Below the pieces are notes generated by a model, which saw only the letters and a list, made by a program, of their open reading frames with translations, did not search any database and had not been told where the DNA came from. 64,000 nucleotides of DNA from Petunia secreta (lineage: Eukaryota; Streptophyta; Magnoliopsida; Solanales; Solanaceae). How positions within the stretch are numbered: position 1 is the first letter of the stretch; every line of letters starts with the position of its first letter. Positions 43,757-55,436 of the stretch are shown one piece after another. The stretch covers positions 1,740,501 to 1,804,500 of the forward strand of contig JARKIP010000065.1 in the NCBI GenBank assembly GCA_029990175.1, in the 5' to 3' direction. The position numbers were made by a program, and so were the translations under genes.

Positions 43757-44350
43757 TTTTGTACCGGGTGCACCTTCATAAGACACTAGAAGGGGGTGAA
43801 TAATCTCCTTAACAAGATGATAGAATTACAACTCTATTCTTATAACAGAAAACTAGAAAAACAGACTAAACTTATGAAACTTCAACTCTGCCAGGTTCAG
43901 CTGCCTTGCTTCTACTCTTGCACACCATAGCTCTCACAAGTATTTGCTTCTCGATTTGCTACTCGATTTGCTCTCCTGAGATTTCTTTGGTGCGTAAATC
44001 TTCAAAGTCAAAATAACTTGTATTTATAGAGTTCACATAAGCCAAATTCAGTTTAGCTTAGAACTCCTTTTACAAATTAGAATCCGTTTCTCATAAGGTT
44101 TACAAGATTTTCCTTATTTGGAACCTAAGTTGTTTTTCCTAAGTCTTCAATTCTTTTCCACCTAGGAGACTCTTTCCATTGCCGCTTTTTAGCACCTCCT
44201 TCTTCAACTTGGATTAAGACTTTGACTTCAGCTGTTCCTTTTCCTTCTTCAACTCGGTCTCGAATTTCAACTCCAACTCAAACTGTGAACCTTTTCCACG
44301 TTCAGTTAGCACCAGGTCGTTTGTCAATCATCAAAACCTATACTTCAACA
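43757..44350 (-). repeat. Copia 1 5' LTR with an internal deletion of about 320 bp
   Basis: This LTR is 594 bp, against about 910 bp for the 3' LTR once the nested transposon is excluded. The missing part lies between CTCCTTAAC (about 43,812) and AAGATGATAG. The 3' LTR has CTTAAC-like sequence at both edges of the missing block, consistent with a microhomology deletion. The end next to the primer site has mutated from TGTTGTACC to TTTTGTACC. Confidence 0.85.
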
Positions 44351-44525
44351 AGTAAGCCTCAATACCGAGTAAATTTTGACATCATTTCTAAAAAAATTAA
44401 AGAAGACAAAGTTTTTGGTGAAATTCTAACATTCTCCATTACTATCAAGGGATATTTTCCATTGCTATCAATGGGTACTTATACAAACAAAAAATAAAAC
44501 CTAAGTTTGGAGGTCTTCAAGTAAT

Positions 44526-44995
44526 TGTGTGGAAAAAAAATACGCCACCTACTATTACGGGGATATGAGTCCACCTGGCGAGACTAGGCCTATCTTACAA
44601 GTCACCGGGCACAAAAAATATACGCCTGTTATATGAGTTACGACCGTTCAAGCGGTACGGGCATAGGATGAAGGGCATACATCCTGCCGCCTTAGGGTTA
44701 CAGCCTCAGTATATACCACCCCCTTGAGTTATAGGCTCATAGCCGTATCAGTCTTTGTAGTTTACTTTAATTAGGACAGGATATCCACTACTATAAATAC
44801 CCCTCCTTATATTGTATTGTACAACCGAGTGATTCACCACAGAATCCGGCTATTCTAAAGGAATAAATTACTTTACTTTTCTTACTCATAATTTCTTTCT
44901 TTTATTTACTTACTTATCCATTGTATTTATTGTATTGGTTGTGACCTCATTCTAAATTAATTGTTTACCTAGGAGACAAGTATTAGGCATAAACA
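44526..44995 (+). repeat. Gypsy element 5' LTR (470 bp)
   Basis: It starts TGTGTGGAAAA and ends TAAACA. It contains CTACTATAAATACCCCTCC, a probable TATA box (TATAAATA, about 44,792-44,800), in sense orientation. The equivalent position of the 3' LTR lacks the TATAAATA block (CCACTACTACCCTTC). Confidence 0.82.
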
Positions 44996-45049
44996 GTTTG
45001 GTGCCTACCGTGGGGCACATAGGTATTTTATGAAGGAAAAGGAAAAATC

Positions 45050-46615
45050 ATGTTTGATGATAGTAGCAACGTTCCAAAGAACACTACAGACGTAGTAGAT
45101 GAATCCGCCAAGGATCCCAGTAATCCCAGCGTGTAGCCTAAGGATTCCGTCGAGCAACCGAAAAACCTTTACCAAGAGCCAACTCATGTTGCTAGTAACG
45201 AAGAAGACGATTGATCACTGGAAAGTAATTCGAAATCTAGATGTTTTCTTGTTAATCTTCTCAAAACCATGTCAGAACAACATCAACGGAATTCGAGCAT
45301 TATGGTCGAAGGGATATCACTGAAGTTAGGAGCGATGTTTTCTGGATCGTCTCATAGGCCAGCGTCTCTGCAAGGACCAATGCCCACAAACAATTCGCCA
45401 GCATCGTCCCTAGCCGTAGGCTCAACATGGATGCTACTCCTAGAAGGCTATCAATAATCAAGAATTTAAGGGAACGTCTGTCATCTAGGACCTCATAAAA
45501 GAGAAGAAGGCCATCCACGGCCGGATTGGTAATATGTCGGGTGCTCCACCCAAGTTACCATGGTAGATAAGCAAAAGTTTTACAAGCATGCTTGCAAAGA
45601 AAGCGCTGCACCGGTCCGCATACGAAATCACTTCCGTCTGCCGGATAACTTGAAGTATAATGGAACAACTGATCCAGATGAGCACATTGCTGCATACTAC
45701 ACAGCTGCAAAAAGTAACGAGATCACTGAAGAAGAGATTCAGTCTGCTCTAGTGAAGTGGTTTGCCCCAACTCTGACCAAAGGCGCCTTTGCTTGGTACA
45801 CCCAGCTACCAATGAGTTCCATCTAATCATTCACTCAGATGCAAGACTTATTCAAGAAAGTGCATTCAGGTGCCTGCAAGAGGGAGAAGCGCATGGAGGA
45901 CATCTTCGAGATCCGACAGCATGACGACGAACTGCTGAAGGACTACCTTGACAGGTTTCAGTGAGAACGCAAAGAGCTTCCTCCATTCCCAGAGGGTATT
46001 ATCGTAGTAACCTTTTGTAAAAGTCTGAACTCGAAGGGGTTGCTAGCCACAAGGGAATTGCAGTGGAGTTTGACTCAACATTTTGTGACAATATGGAAAG
46101 CCTTACATCAGAGATATAGCGAGAAGCTTAGCCTGGAGCCAGGAGAATCATCCACCCCCGATGAAGTTTGCCCTATTGTCCGAGATGCCATCCACCAAGG
46201 ACATGAATGGGGATACATGGAGGAACCTCAGGCCGTAGACAATAGGAAGCAAAGCAAGAGAGATTATAAAGATGATTTCCCAAAGAGAGAAGATAGCAAG
46301 AAGTCCTCAGCACCATCAACAAAGGGGTCACTCAATGTAGATTGGTTTGAAGAGTTGGGATTGCGCGACAACGCCATAGAGTTCGTAAGGGATCACATGA
46401 AGGACGCCCAAGTACACTGGCCTAGGAATTTGAGGGCCGAGCCAGGCCGAAGGAACAAGAATCTTTATTGTGATTTCCATAGGGATCATGGACACGAGAC
46501 GACCGGATGTAGAGAACTAATCCTAAAAGTCATGGGTTTGCTGAATAAGGGTTATCTCAAGGATTTTGTTCACCGACAGGGGAAAGCAGACTTGCGCCAA
46601 AAGCGAAAATCATGA
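45050..46615 (+). pseudogene. Gypsy gag polyprotein, two in-frame stops in the body
   Basis: The likely start is ATG at 45050, with a poorly kept N-terminus. From 45560 to 46615 one frame continues through stops at 45824-45826 (TAA) and 45962-45964 (TGA). It includes RNHFRLPDNLKYNGTTDPDE, VKWFAPTLTKGAFAWYTQLP, then RREKRM-type sequence and LQWSLTQHFVTIWKALHQRY. The C-terminal knuckle is YCDFHRDHGHETTGCRE, the CX2H-type box typical of Tat/Athila gag. Keeping the frame across both stops means that this gag decayed mainly by point mutation. It would form the particle coat if intact. Confidence 0.82.
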
Positions 46616-46886
46616 TGGACCACCAGAGCTATCAAATCTAAAGAGGTCCATCAATGTCAAAATCGGCGGTCCGACATTGCTCAAAGAGTCAAACCACATC
46701 GGGGAAGCGCCCGATGAGGGCCTTGCCCGAGATGAGATGATCCTATTTAGTGACGAGGATAACACCAGCTACAATACTCCTCACCACAATGCTTTGGTCA
46801 TAATGCTCAGGATAGAGGATACGAACGTCAAATGTGTCTTGGTCGACGCTGGTAGTGCTATCTACATTATCAGGTGGACACGCTGA
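46566..46886 (+). pseudogene. Gypsy aspartic protease fragment
   Basis: In the frame one step from gag, the sequence reads FSDEDNTSYNTPHHNALVI, then EDTNVKCVLVDAGSAIYII. The active site expected as D-S/T-G is DAG here, so activity is unlikely. A continuation in other frames (about 46,880-47,110) has IVGWL-like and STW-like residues that usually follow the protease. After that, the reverse transcriptase is missing. Confidence 0.7.
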
Positions 46887-47344
46887 AGGCGATGGGAGTC
46901 AAAGATAAGATGGCCCCAAGTGTCTATACAATGGCTGGCTACAACAATTGTTGTGAAAAGGCTGTTGGAGAAATTAACTTTATTGTTCACATCCTAGGAG
47001 CAGATTAAGTTTCATCTTTCAGGTAATCAAGGGAGGTGTCCCTTATAATATGATCGTAGGATGGCTATAGATCCATTAAGTCAAAGTAGTACCATCTACT
47101 TGGAATCAAAAGCTTAAATACCCTACCAAGTGGGGGATAAAAGAAGTCAACGGGGAGCAAGAGGAAGCAAGAGAGTGCTACATATCGACCATCTTGGGAG
47201 CAATTGTCCCCGAAGAGGAACCTGAAATAAATATTTCTGAAACCAAAGACCCTGAAACCTCAAACAACCAAGACTACGATTTCGATGGTATGGTTGATTG
47301 TCGTCTTTCGGGGGGGAGAGGGGGGAGTAGGGATATTTCAAATT

Positions 47345-48099
47345 ACTTTTCTTTTCTTAATTTAATTTTTTTAGTTCCTTAGTTTTGTTCTTAAATTACA
47401 GCATTTTCATGCTCTTATGTCATGTTACGGGTTTTTCACCCACAATATTCCAAACTTCGCTCCCTTATTAATAAACTACTATTCATATAGTCAGTTTTTC
47501 TATATATTAAGATCCATCTACGATCCAAATATTCATAGCCCAGTTCAATTACAAGTTGAAGTGATACATGCACTTTTTGTGACTACAGTAGGGTACACTA
47601 CTCTCTTAGAGCTAGAGCACGTCTAGCTCAGCCACCAGGCATTATTCGTAAGTTGAACTCGTTAATTCAACAATTGCAGCTACATGCCGACAGGAACGAC
47701 TATTCACAAAGTGCCAGAAAGTCTTAAATACTCGACTAACTAAGCAGAGATATTTGAAGTCGGACACAAAAGTTCCTGTTGCCATGAGCTAAAGTCGTCC
47801 CATTGTGGGCGTAAACAACCATCTACTACGGATGCAACCTAAGCCGCCATCCATTGGCGCACAACAGACGTAATTTCCCAAGCAGGCTCACTGATAAACG
47901 TTCTAAATATTAGAACATTCAGGACAACTGAAAGCCATCTAATCTTTAGGTGCACACGCCCACAAAGGTACAACTTAACGTTACTTATTGTTTATGGCGG
48001 AAATTAAACAGCGTTACAAACACACAAACAAGTAATTCTAGTTAAAATGCCTCAAAACAGGCCCAAAATTATACCATTACGCCCGAAAAGCTTGGGCAA
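47345..48099. other. Spacer inside the gypsy element
   Basis: No coding or repeat structure was recognised between the end of gag-protease and the antisense gene. A polypyrimidine-rich stretch at about 47,336-47,385 precedes it. This is where pol would be expected in an autonomous relative. Confidence 0.45.
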
Positions 48100-48309
48100 T
48101 TGTTAACAACAAATATGCAAGAAAAAAAATTGTCTGCATCAGGGGGGATTTCTATTCCTTTCTCGGCGAACTTCCTTCGGCGAAAACAATACGTGAAGGT
48201 CCTGCTTCACCAGCTACAGGTCGGACCCAAGCAGAGCATCTGCTTGAGCTACAAGCTCGGTGTACGAGGCAATCTCGACATTTATGTCAAAGTAAGGGTA
48301 ATCATGAAC

Positions 48310-50575
48310 CTAGAGGAAAGTGGCGAGAGCAGCTGCAATGTTATCACGATCCACTTCGGCCATGCGATGAGTGTTCAAGGCATTCACCTGTTCATCACAG
48401 GTCCTTTCCAGGGATGCAACTTTGCTCTTCAGCCTATCATTCTCATCTTGAATGAAAGCAGAAAGGCCTAGGTCATCTGAGATATTTTTCTCAGCAGCGT
48501 TCATTCTCACCTCCACACCAGACAGCTTTCATTGCAGTTCCTCCACAATCGCTTCCAGGCAGTTCATATTGCTCTGATGTAGTTGCTTTGAGACTTGGCA
48601 TCCGTAAGGGAATATTTTAGAGTCTCCAGAGTCTGCTTTTGCTTGCGAACCTTATTGGCTAGTTCTTTGTCCAGGTTCCTGCTCTTCAAAGCTTCCATCC
48701 GATAGGCTTCACAAATAGTCTGGAGCTCTCCTTTCAGCTCAACTTTCTCTACGAATGGTTGTAAGCTAGCGACTTGCCTACGTAAGGCTTCTATCTCCTT
48801 AGGAAGACTTCTTTCTGGGCCCCCTCGGCAAAGTATCTAATGATATACCAGCAACCCTTGGACGATTGGCAGAATGAGCATTCAGCGAAAGAAGACAAAG
48901 TTGTAATTCATGAAACAAGGAATAAAGAACTTACCCGAAGAGAGCATCCCGCGACGACCTTAAGCAGCTCACAAGAGTTATAACCAAAAAGGTGACCCTG
49001 TTCAACGGGACCGATAAACTCGGCGGTATGATCTGTCACAACCCATGGAGTCTTGAACTGGTTAACTCCCGCGATGATAGGGATAATAACCTCATGAGCT
49101 CTACTCATGGGTTCGATCACAGCATCCACGACCACTTCCTTGCTAGGACGGCGTTGGAAAGAGTTAATGGCCTCGAGGGCAGGAGTCAACACAACGATTT
49201 CTAAACATGGATGAGAAATGTTAACTTATGGAGTACATGTAAAAAGCACAATGGTACGACAAGAAGCAAAGTTCTAACCTGGCAGTTGAGGCTCAAAGAA
49301 GGCAGGTGGCGCTACCACTTCATCTTCCGCTCCGACCTCTTCTTCAGCCATGGGGGTCTTTCCTATCAACTGCCTACACTTTTATGTAGACGGACCAGAT
49401 TCAGCAGCAGTAACTGGAGTGGTCTCAATAGCTTCAGGCACATGCACTTGGGGGACTCCACCCTCACTGTCCGAAATCACCATAGTTTCACTGACAGCCA
49501 CCCTGCTAGTAGACTTGGAAGGTATTTTCTTCTTTGAAGAGCAGGAACTGCTTGCTCTCTCAAAGATTCTCCCACTGGAAGCCTACATGTCAGGAAGAGG
49601 AGCAATGTAGGGTGCATCAATCTTGATCTCTTTCAACTGGGGCATTTCACGACAAGAAAATCCTGAGGAAAAAAGGGGAGTTGGTGAAAACATTAGAAGA
49701 TTAAAGGTAGAAGAAAAAATTCGCTAACACTAAATTACTATGGTCTTTTGCCCACCAACCATTTGCATTATCCAGGGAAGTGAAGGTCAAAGTATCAGGG
49801 TGGTTTCTTGCAAAGATCGCAGTGATCCACATCGCCAACGCATCATGGCTCAACGAAATAGCAGTCAAAGGATTCACTAAGAAAAATAGAAATCAGTTCC
49901 AATAAGTAGATTGCATTAAGGCATAAGGAAGGGTTCACAAGAACTTACACTTTCTGTTGAAGACCTCTGGTAAGGGAAGAGAGGAAACTATATTTGTCGT
50001 TCGTACAACAACATATCTATAAACCCTGTCGCGGTCTTTTGAATATTCGTTGTTGGGAACTATACCTTTCTTTCCTCGTTATATAAACATCAGGGATAAT
50101 AGAAAGTCAGAAGATGTCCGAAGGTGAATGCAACTTGAGCATAATTAGCCAAATGATCTAGCACGTCCACCAGATGCCAAGCAAAAGGGCTAATTTGGCC
50201 TAAACAGATATTGTACTGACGGTATATGTCCTCAACAATCGCGTGAACATGCATGTTGAGATGTAGAGCGAAAGGGTATGTATGGACCATCCAATAACCA
50301 GCCCAATGAGAAGAAATTATTTCCTCAACATCAGGGACAATGGTGTTAACAAATTCTTACCACTTATACTCGTGCCTGATGCGCATCAGATCATTCCTCA
50401 AAACTGCAAGAGGGTACTTTTCTATGAAAATATTGCTATTCTCGCCTTTATGTTTAAGAGTCTGGCCCTTCATGCAGCCATAACCTTCAAAACTAAGGGA
50501 AGAAGTGAGATAATCTTGGGCCCGGAAGTGTGCAGGGAGAAAATTTGGTCCTTGTACCATGATAAAAATAAATGA
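48310..50575 (-). pseudogene. Antisense accessory gene inside the gypsy element (multi-exon, coiled-coil C-terminus)
   Basis: Reading the minus strand from 50575: MVQGPNFLPAHFRAQDYL, then EKYPLAVLRNDLMRIRHEYK. Next come VHTYPFALHLNMHVHAIVED, IYRQYNICLGQISPFAWHLV and VAFTFGHLLTFYY (to 50090). A donor-like GTAAGTTC follows at about 49,945. A further exon-like piece (about 49,876-49,740) has NPLTAISLSHDALAMWIT. Later pieces are serine-rich (49,600-49,300) and globular (49192-48908), ending with a coiled coil (48516-48310: ENDRLKSKVASLERTCDEQV). The domain order parallels the gene at 27391-29816. Tat-lineage elements are known to carry antisense extra genes of this sort. Stops and frame breaks suggest decay, unless further introns remove them. 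Confidence 0.6.
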
Positions 50576-50974
50576 ATGTTTGTCTTTCTAAAAGAAGTTT
50601 TGAAAATTCTTTGGAGACCGATGAGTAAATCCCTATGTTTACGATGTATATATGCATGCCTTTGAGGATTACTTGAATGAGAAGTTGAATGATCACGGTC
50701 ATGTAGGGTCGTAATTATAATACTATAGTTAACATGATGTGGATCCCCATATTTACGGGATATGAACAGGGTTGTCACAGCATTGGGAAGATATGCGGAA
50801 AACCCCTCCTATCGTAGATGGACACGTCATTATACTAAGGGGTTTGCATTTAATATAACTCATGCGAAGAGACAAGGGGTCGAGTATCAGTACCGTTGTG
50901 CCTTTACGTCTCCTATCACGCTTCTTTCACTTCCTGACTGCTTGCATCAGCACTCAGCAAGTGGGGGAACTGAC

Positions 50975-51452
50975 TGTGCGGGAAAAAACTATGTCACCTA
51001 TTATTATGGGGATATAAGTCCAGTTGGCAAGACTATGCTTATCTTACAAGTCACCGGGAATAAAGGATACACGCCTGTTCTACGACTTACGACCATTCAG
51101 GTGGTACGGGTGTAGGACGAAGGGCATACATCCTGCCGCTTTAGGGATACAGTCTCCTAGTTAGGGTTTCGTATATACCACCACCTTGACTTATAGGCAT
51201 ATAGGCTTATTAGTCTTTGTATTTTACCTTAATTAGGATAAGGTATCCACTACTACCCTTCTTACATTGTATTGTACAATAGAGCAACTTACCACAGAAT
51301 TTGGCTATTCTCAAGGAAAAAGACTACTTTACTTTTCTTGCTCATTATATCTCTCTTTTATTTACTTACTTTTCCATCGTATTTACTGTATTGCTCGTGA
51401 CTTCATTCTAAATTAATTGTTTAACCTAAGTGACCGATTTTAGGCATAGACA
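50975..51452 (+). repeat. Gypsy element 3' LTR (478 bp)
   Basis: It aligns with 44526-44995 from TGTGCGGGAAAA to CATAGACA, with many substitutions and small indels. The element is therefore not recent. No clear polypurine tract is kept immediately upstream (GCAAGTGGGGGAAC is a weak candidate at 50,958-50,971). Confidence 0.82.
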
Positions 51453-51542
51453 GTAGCTTAATCCCATGACTAGAAATAAGAGAAAGGAAAAAGTATAACA
51501 ATTTTCCTAATTAGAAGTATACCTTATAGCTTTACATTTATT

Positions 51543-52060
51543 ACATTTACACTTACTCCAGTAAATCCACCCCTTCAAGTTGGACCAGGAGGATACTAAA
51601 TGCCCATAACCTGCGAATTATAAAATCATAATGCGCTTTGCCCAAAGCCTTTGTGAAAATATCAGCTAGCTGAGTATCCCAAGGAACATAACGCGGGATT
51701 ACAGTTCCAATGATTAATTCATCTCGATTAAAGCAAAAATTTTCTTCGATATTCTTGATCCGTTTATAAAACACTGAATTTTGTGCTATGTGATTACTCG
51801 CTCCTAGACTTCACTCAGTTGTACTCGTGATTACTCACTCCTAGACTTCACAAAATTGCTTTAAACCACTTCAAGTCACACATGGACATGACGACATATC
51901 AGTATTAAGCTTTCAATGAAGATTGCGACACTATATGTTGCTTCTTAGGTTGCACAGAGATTGGTCATGAGACCCCGAGAAAAACATACCACGCGTCAAG
52001 TTACCGTCTAGTTTGTGGGCATCTGGCCCAATCTAAGTCGCATTAACTTGCAAATGTAGA
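51543..52060 (-). pseudogene. Copia pol remnant: RNase H end
   Basis: The minus strand from about 52,040 reads DLDWARCPQTRR, stop, then YVFLGVS and PKKQHIVSQSSLKA, the RNase H start (DxDWAG..RRS..G..FLG, KKQ..VSRSS.EAEY). At 51774-51555 it reads FNRDELIIGTVIPRYVPWD, then TQLADIFTKALGKAHYDFI. It belongs to another copia lineage than elements 1 and 2, judged by these motifs. Many stops are present. No LTR of its own is recognised; it is an isolated fragment between the gypsy and LINE sequences. Confidence 0.75.
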
Positions 52061-52509
52061 TCACTTTAAGAATGCATCACTATTTCTTTGTCTGACAACT
52101 TGTCGTAATTGGATATCAACTATGAGTTAAAAGTGGAAATATATTGTCTACTTGAGGTGAAACTTATCAAGGAGGAGGAATTTCACCCTCTTTGGACTTT
52201 GATAGATTACTGCATGTAAGTGGTTCGCTAAAAATCACACATAGGCCACTATTATACATATCCAGAGGTAGACGAACAAATATGTAGATTTTTAACAATA
52301 TGAAGGTCACAGTTCAAAGAAATTAAGTTTTTTCTCCTAGCAAATTCAACTCTTGTAGTGTATGAAAGAGTCCAAGTAATCGAATTTTCGCTACACCAAA
52401 AAAAGAAAAACTAAAATATGAGCTTTCTCGAAGTATAAAAAAAATCATGTTGAAGTTCATGTACCTAATAAATTGTTAATCTATTAGAAATTTTTAATAT
52501 AATGTTCAT

Positions 52510-52844
52510 GTGGAAGTAATTAAGGAAAAAGAACTTTCTCCGACCATATCTGCATTGAAAATTCAACATGTACTGGCAGAGACACTAAAGCATTTACTGG
52601 TAGAATGTGAATGGGCTAAAGCTACATGGCAGGAGCTAACTAGTTGGGTGGGACATGCTCTGCAACAAGATAATATTGGCAGCAATATGCTAGCAATAAA
52701 GAGGAAGCATTGGTAAGTGTTCAAGAAAGAAGTGATGACTGCCATACTGGGAGCAATTGTTTATCATACCTGGTCTGCAAGGAACTGTCAAAAATTTAGA
52801 GGCAATCACAATCAACAGGTCCTAACAATGCGGCATATCAAAAG
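52510..52844 (+). pseudogene. LINE ORF2 3' end, first half (zf-RVT region)
   Basis: The plus frame reads ALKIQHVLAETLKHLLVECE, then WAKATWQELTSWVGHALQQ, a stop (52714-52716), and FKKEVMTAILGAIVYHTWSA and RNCQKFRGNHNQQ. This is the C-terminal end of an L1-type ORF2 (E..EHLFFEC...W, W..RN...F). The frame breaks off at MRHIK where copia 2 begins, and resumes in phase on its other side (61499). The LINE copy is 5'-truncated, as is usual. Its true start is near 52,500. Confidence 0.85.
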
Positions 52845-53800
52845 TGTTGCACCTGGTGCACCTTTGTAAGACACTAGAAGAGGGAAGAATGGTGTCCTTA
52901 CCAGATTTTTAAATTCTTAAAACTTGCTTTTACTTTGTTCACCTAACTCACAAAGAACTAGGTTCCTTGCAAGTTTCACCTATCTCTGAAACTTAATACA
53001 ATGCGGAAATATAAAGAACACAGAGAATTTTATGTGGAAAAACCCTTGCTCAAGAGATCAAAAACCATGACCCAACACTCATGGGATTTAAACTTTCCAC
53101 TCAAGGAAATTGAGAAAGTTTTAGATTACAACGCAATGCAATCAAGGAACTAAGCTCACTCTGACTAATACATAGAACCTTCCAAGCCTCATCATGACTT
53201 GTAAGGTTGAACTACCTCACTAAAACATAATCCTAAATTAATGCTTCTAAACAAGCTGATAGTTTACAACTCAATAGACTATAACAAAACCTAAGACAAA
53301 CAGACTATCACTATGAAACTGCAACTTTGTCAGGTTCTGCTGCCTTGCTTATGCTCTTGCACACAATAACTCTCACGAATAATTTTCTCTCTATTTGTTC
53401 TGTTGAGATTTCTTGAGTGCAAAAGTTTTTCTGGTCAAAACAACTTGTATTTATAGAGTTCATGGAAAGCCTTTTCCATATTTAGCTTGGAACTCCTTTT
53501 TCAGTTTGGACTTCGTCTCTAATAAGGTTTACCCATATTGCCTTATACGAAACCTAAGTTGTTTTGCCTAAGTATTGAATCCTTCTTCGCCTGGGAAACA
53601 GTTTCTCCTTTGGCACCGCCTTAAAAGCTTTTCCTTCTTCTTCTCGGATTGAGACTTCAACTCCAGCTGTCCTCTTTTTTCTGCTTCGACTCGAACTCGA
53701 ATATCCACTTGAACAGCCTGGTCTTCTACTTCAGCTGTGAACCTTTTCCTTGTCAATAGAGAACCAGGTTCTTTGTCATCTTCAAAAACAACATTCAATA
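52845..53800 (-). repeat. Copia 2 3' LTR (956 bp) and adjacent polypurine tract
   Basis: It begins TGTTGCACCTGGTGCACC and ends AACATTCAATA. Immediately after (53801-53813) the plus strand reads AATTCCCCTTTTT, which is AAAAAGGGGAATT on the element strand, a good polypurine tract for second-strand priming. Confidence 0.92.
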
Positions 53801-54243
53801 AATTCCCCTTTTTAATGATGACAAACAATGTTGTCTCACCGAGGGTTATTAGTCACAAGAACTTGTACCAACACAAATACTAAACAAGAACCAGGGTAAT
53901 AACAGTTAGGCAAGAATTAGATCACAAACATATACTGATCTAAACAACATCTAACTTCCCCCTTTTGGCATCATCGAAAAGTTCACAGTTGTATGAACCT
54001 GCTCAACTTAATTTAAATCTAGTTGTCTCTAGTGCCATAGGCAGCTAGCCAACCATTCAAGTTAGGAACCTATTTTAGACAATAAATACCAAAAAAATAG
54101 CAAAGGATATTTCAAAAAAAAATATGTGCCAAATCGGCAAAACATCAGTGCAAATCATCCAAATATTACAAACCAAAAGTAATAATTATTTTAAAATTAG
54201 GCCAGCATAGGAACCAACAAACAAATCTAGGAAAGGGACTGGA

Positions 54244-55436
54244 TCAGAATTGGAGAATGTCAGGAATGTAAAAATGAGCAAGCAACAAGGCAAGGTGACA
54301 CGAGTTTCCTTCTCGCTCACGTTCCAGCTCAGCATCTAGCTTGGTATTCTCTGCATTCAGCCATGCTAGCTCATCATTTTGTCTCTCAAGTTGCCTCCTG
54401 AACCCCTCAATTCTCCTGTCCATCCTAGCAATGTACCTCTCCTCAGCATCTTCCTCCACATGCTCTGGTTCATCAGCAGGTTCACCATCCAACACATAAT
54501 CACAAGATTTTAAGATGTTCCTCCCAAACACATCATTGTGATCCGACTCAGTCCACTTTGAAACAAGTACCCAAAAGAACTCAAACACTTTGCTCAACAG
54601 TAATCCATAGACTAAGGTATGTTTTCCTCAACCCATATCAGCCACCCTACCAATGTGCTTTATCATCAAATCAGGCAGATTTATGCGAGCCTCTCTATCC
54701 AGCAGGTCCATATAGGTCAGATCAAGAATTTGGCCTCACTGCACCTTTCTGACATCTGTAACAGGTTCTTAAGACAAACTCAAATAGCAACTGATAAAAG
54801 GATTGCATAGCCTTTTTCTTAATAGCATTCAGGGGTTTAGTATAGCCTACTCCTTCTAGATTCTCCTCCTCATAGTCATCTATTTCTCTCAGATTTGTGT
54901 CATCACCAGCCATAGAACCAGAGAACGAACCAGGTCCTTTCTAAGGCTCCTTGGGAGGTTCAGCAGATTTCTCCATATCTCCCTCCTTTCCAACAGAATC
55001 TTCATTCACCGAAATTGTTACAGGACCAGGTTCCTCTAACACTTTCTCACTTACATTACCATCTGTATGCTTTTCCTTCTCAGTAATTTCTACCACCTCT
55101 GTTTCTTTCTCATTACTCTCAACCACATTTTCCTTTCCTAAATCTCTTATAGGCTTAGGATTCACACTACTAACTACAAGAATACTAGCAACAGAGGAAC
55201 TAGGGTTAACCTTTTCCGTTTCTTGATTCTCAGAGACCCTCTGTTCCATCACTACAGTTGTCACTATTCCCCCTTACTTGTAGCTTCCTCTGTAACCTTC
55301 CTTTTCCTTAACATTGAGAATTTTTTCGCCATTGCAACAGATCGACTCGCCGCCAATTTCTTAACTTTCTGATTAAGTTTGGAAATTTGAGGATTTGGGG
55401 ACTCAGGGTTTGAGATGTTCTTGGAGGAGGTAGACA
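54244..55436 (-). pseudogene. Copia 2 post-pol gene (extra ORF in env-like position)
   Basis: The start is ATG at minus 55436 (MSTSSKNISNPESPNPQ). A basic patch (MAKKFSMLRKRKVTEEATSK) follows, then an acidic, E/V/S-rich region (55264-54941: EKETEVVEITEKEKHTDGN). Next are FYQLLFEFVLRTCYR (54,800-54,760), SKVFEFFWVLVSKWTESDHN and a coiled coil, RMDRRIEGFRRQLERQNDEL (54,420-54,360). Frameshifts occur near 55265 and 54720. The same blocks occur in copia 1 (36100-38096). Its role is unknown. Confidence 0.62.

Larger units (their letters stand above)
33882..44350 (-). mobile_element. Copia element 1 (SIRE/Maximus-like), complete ends, target duplication AGTAA
   Basis: The element is on the minus strand: 5' LTR 43757-44350, primer-binding site, gag, protease, integrase, reverse transcriptase, RNase H, an extra open-frame region after pol, and the 3' LTR 33882-35756. 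AGTAA lies directly outside both ends (33877-33881 and 44351-44355), the 5-bp duplication expected of copia integrase. LTRs of about 0.9 kb, a coiled-coil gag tail and a post-pol gene place it near the SIRE/Maximus lineage (inference). All main frames carry stops, shifts or deletions. It sits 180 bp beyond the LBD stop codon. Confidence 0.92.
44526..51452 (+). mobile_element. Ty3/gypsy element (Tat-like), gag-protease plus antisense gene, no pol
   Basis: LTRs at 44526-44995 and 50975-51452 share long blocks such as TTACAAGTCACCGGG, GGGCATACATCCTGCCGC and CACCACAGAAT. The first is followed by TTTGGTGCCTACCGTGGGGC, a primer-site type seen in Tat/Ogre-like elements. Gag (45050-46615) and protease (46566-46886) are on the plus strand. 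No reverse transcriptase, RNase H or integrase was found between 46,900 and 50,970. An antisense gene occupies about 48,310-50,575. Flanking GTAAT and GTAGC agree at only 3 of 5 bases, so the target duplication is uncertain. Confidence 0.82.

Noticed and set aside
44222..44497. Plus-strand 91-codon frame across the end of the copia 1 LTR
   Set aside because: Two thirds of it is LTR sequence, and the frame crosses the target duplication at 44351-44355. The tail (about 44,356-44,490) might be old coding DNA but has no recognised family.
51453..51457. GTAGC beside the gypsy 3' LTR as a target duplication with GTAAT at 44521-44525
   Set aside because: Only 3 of 5 bases agree. This could be erosion but is also close to chance, so the insertion is not claimed to be proved by it.
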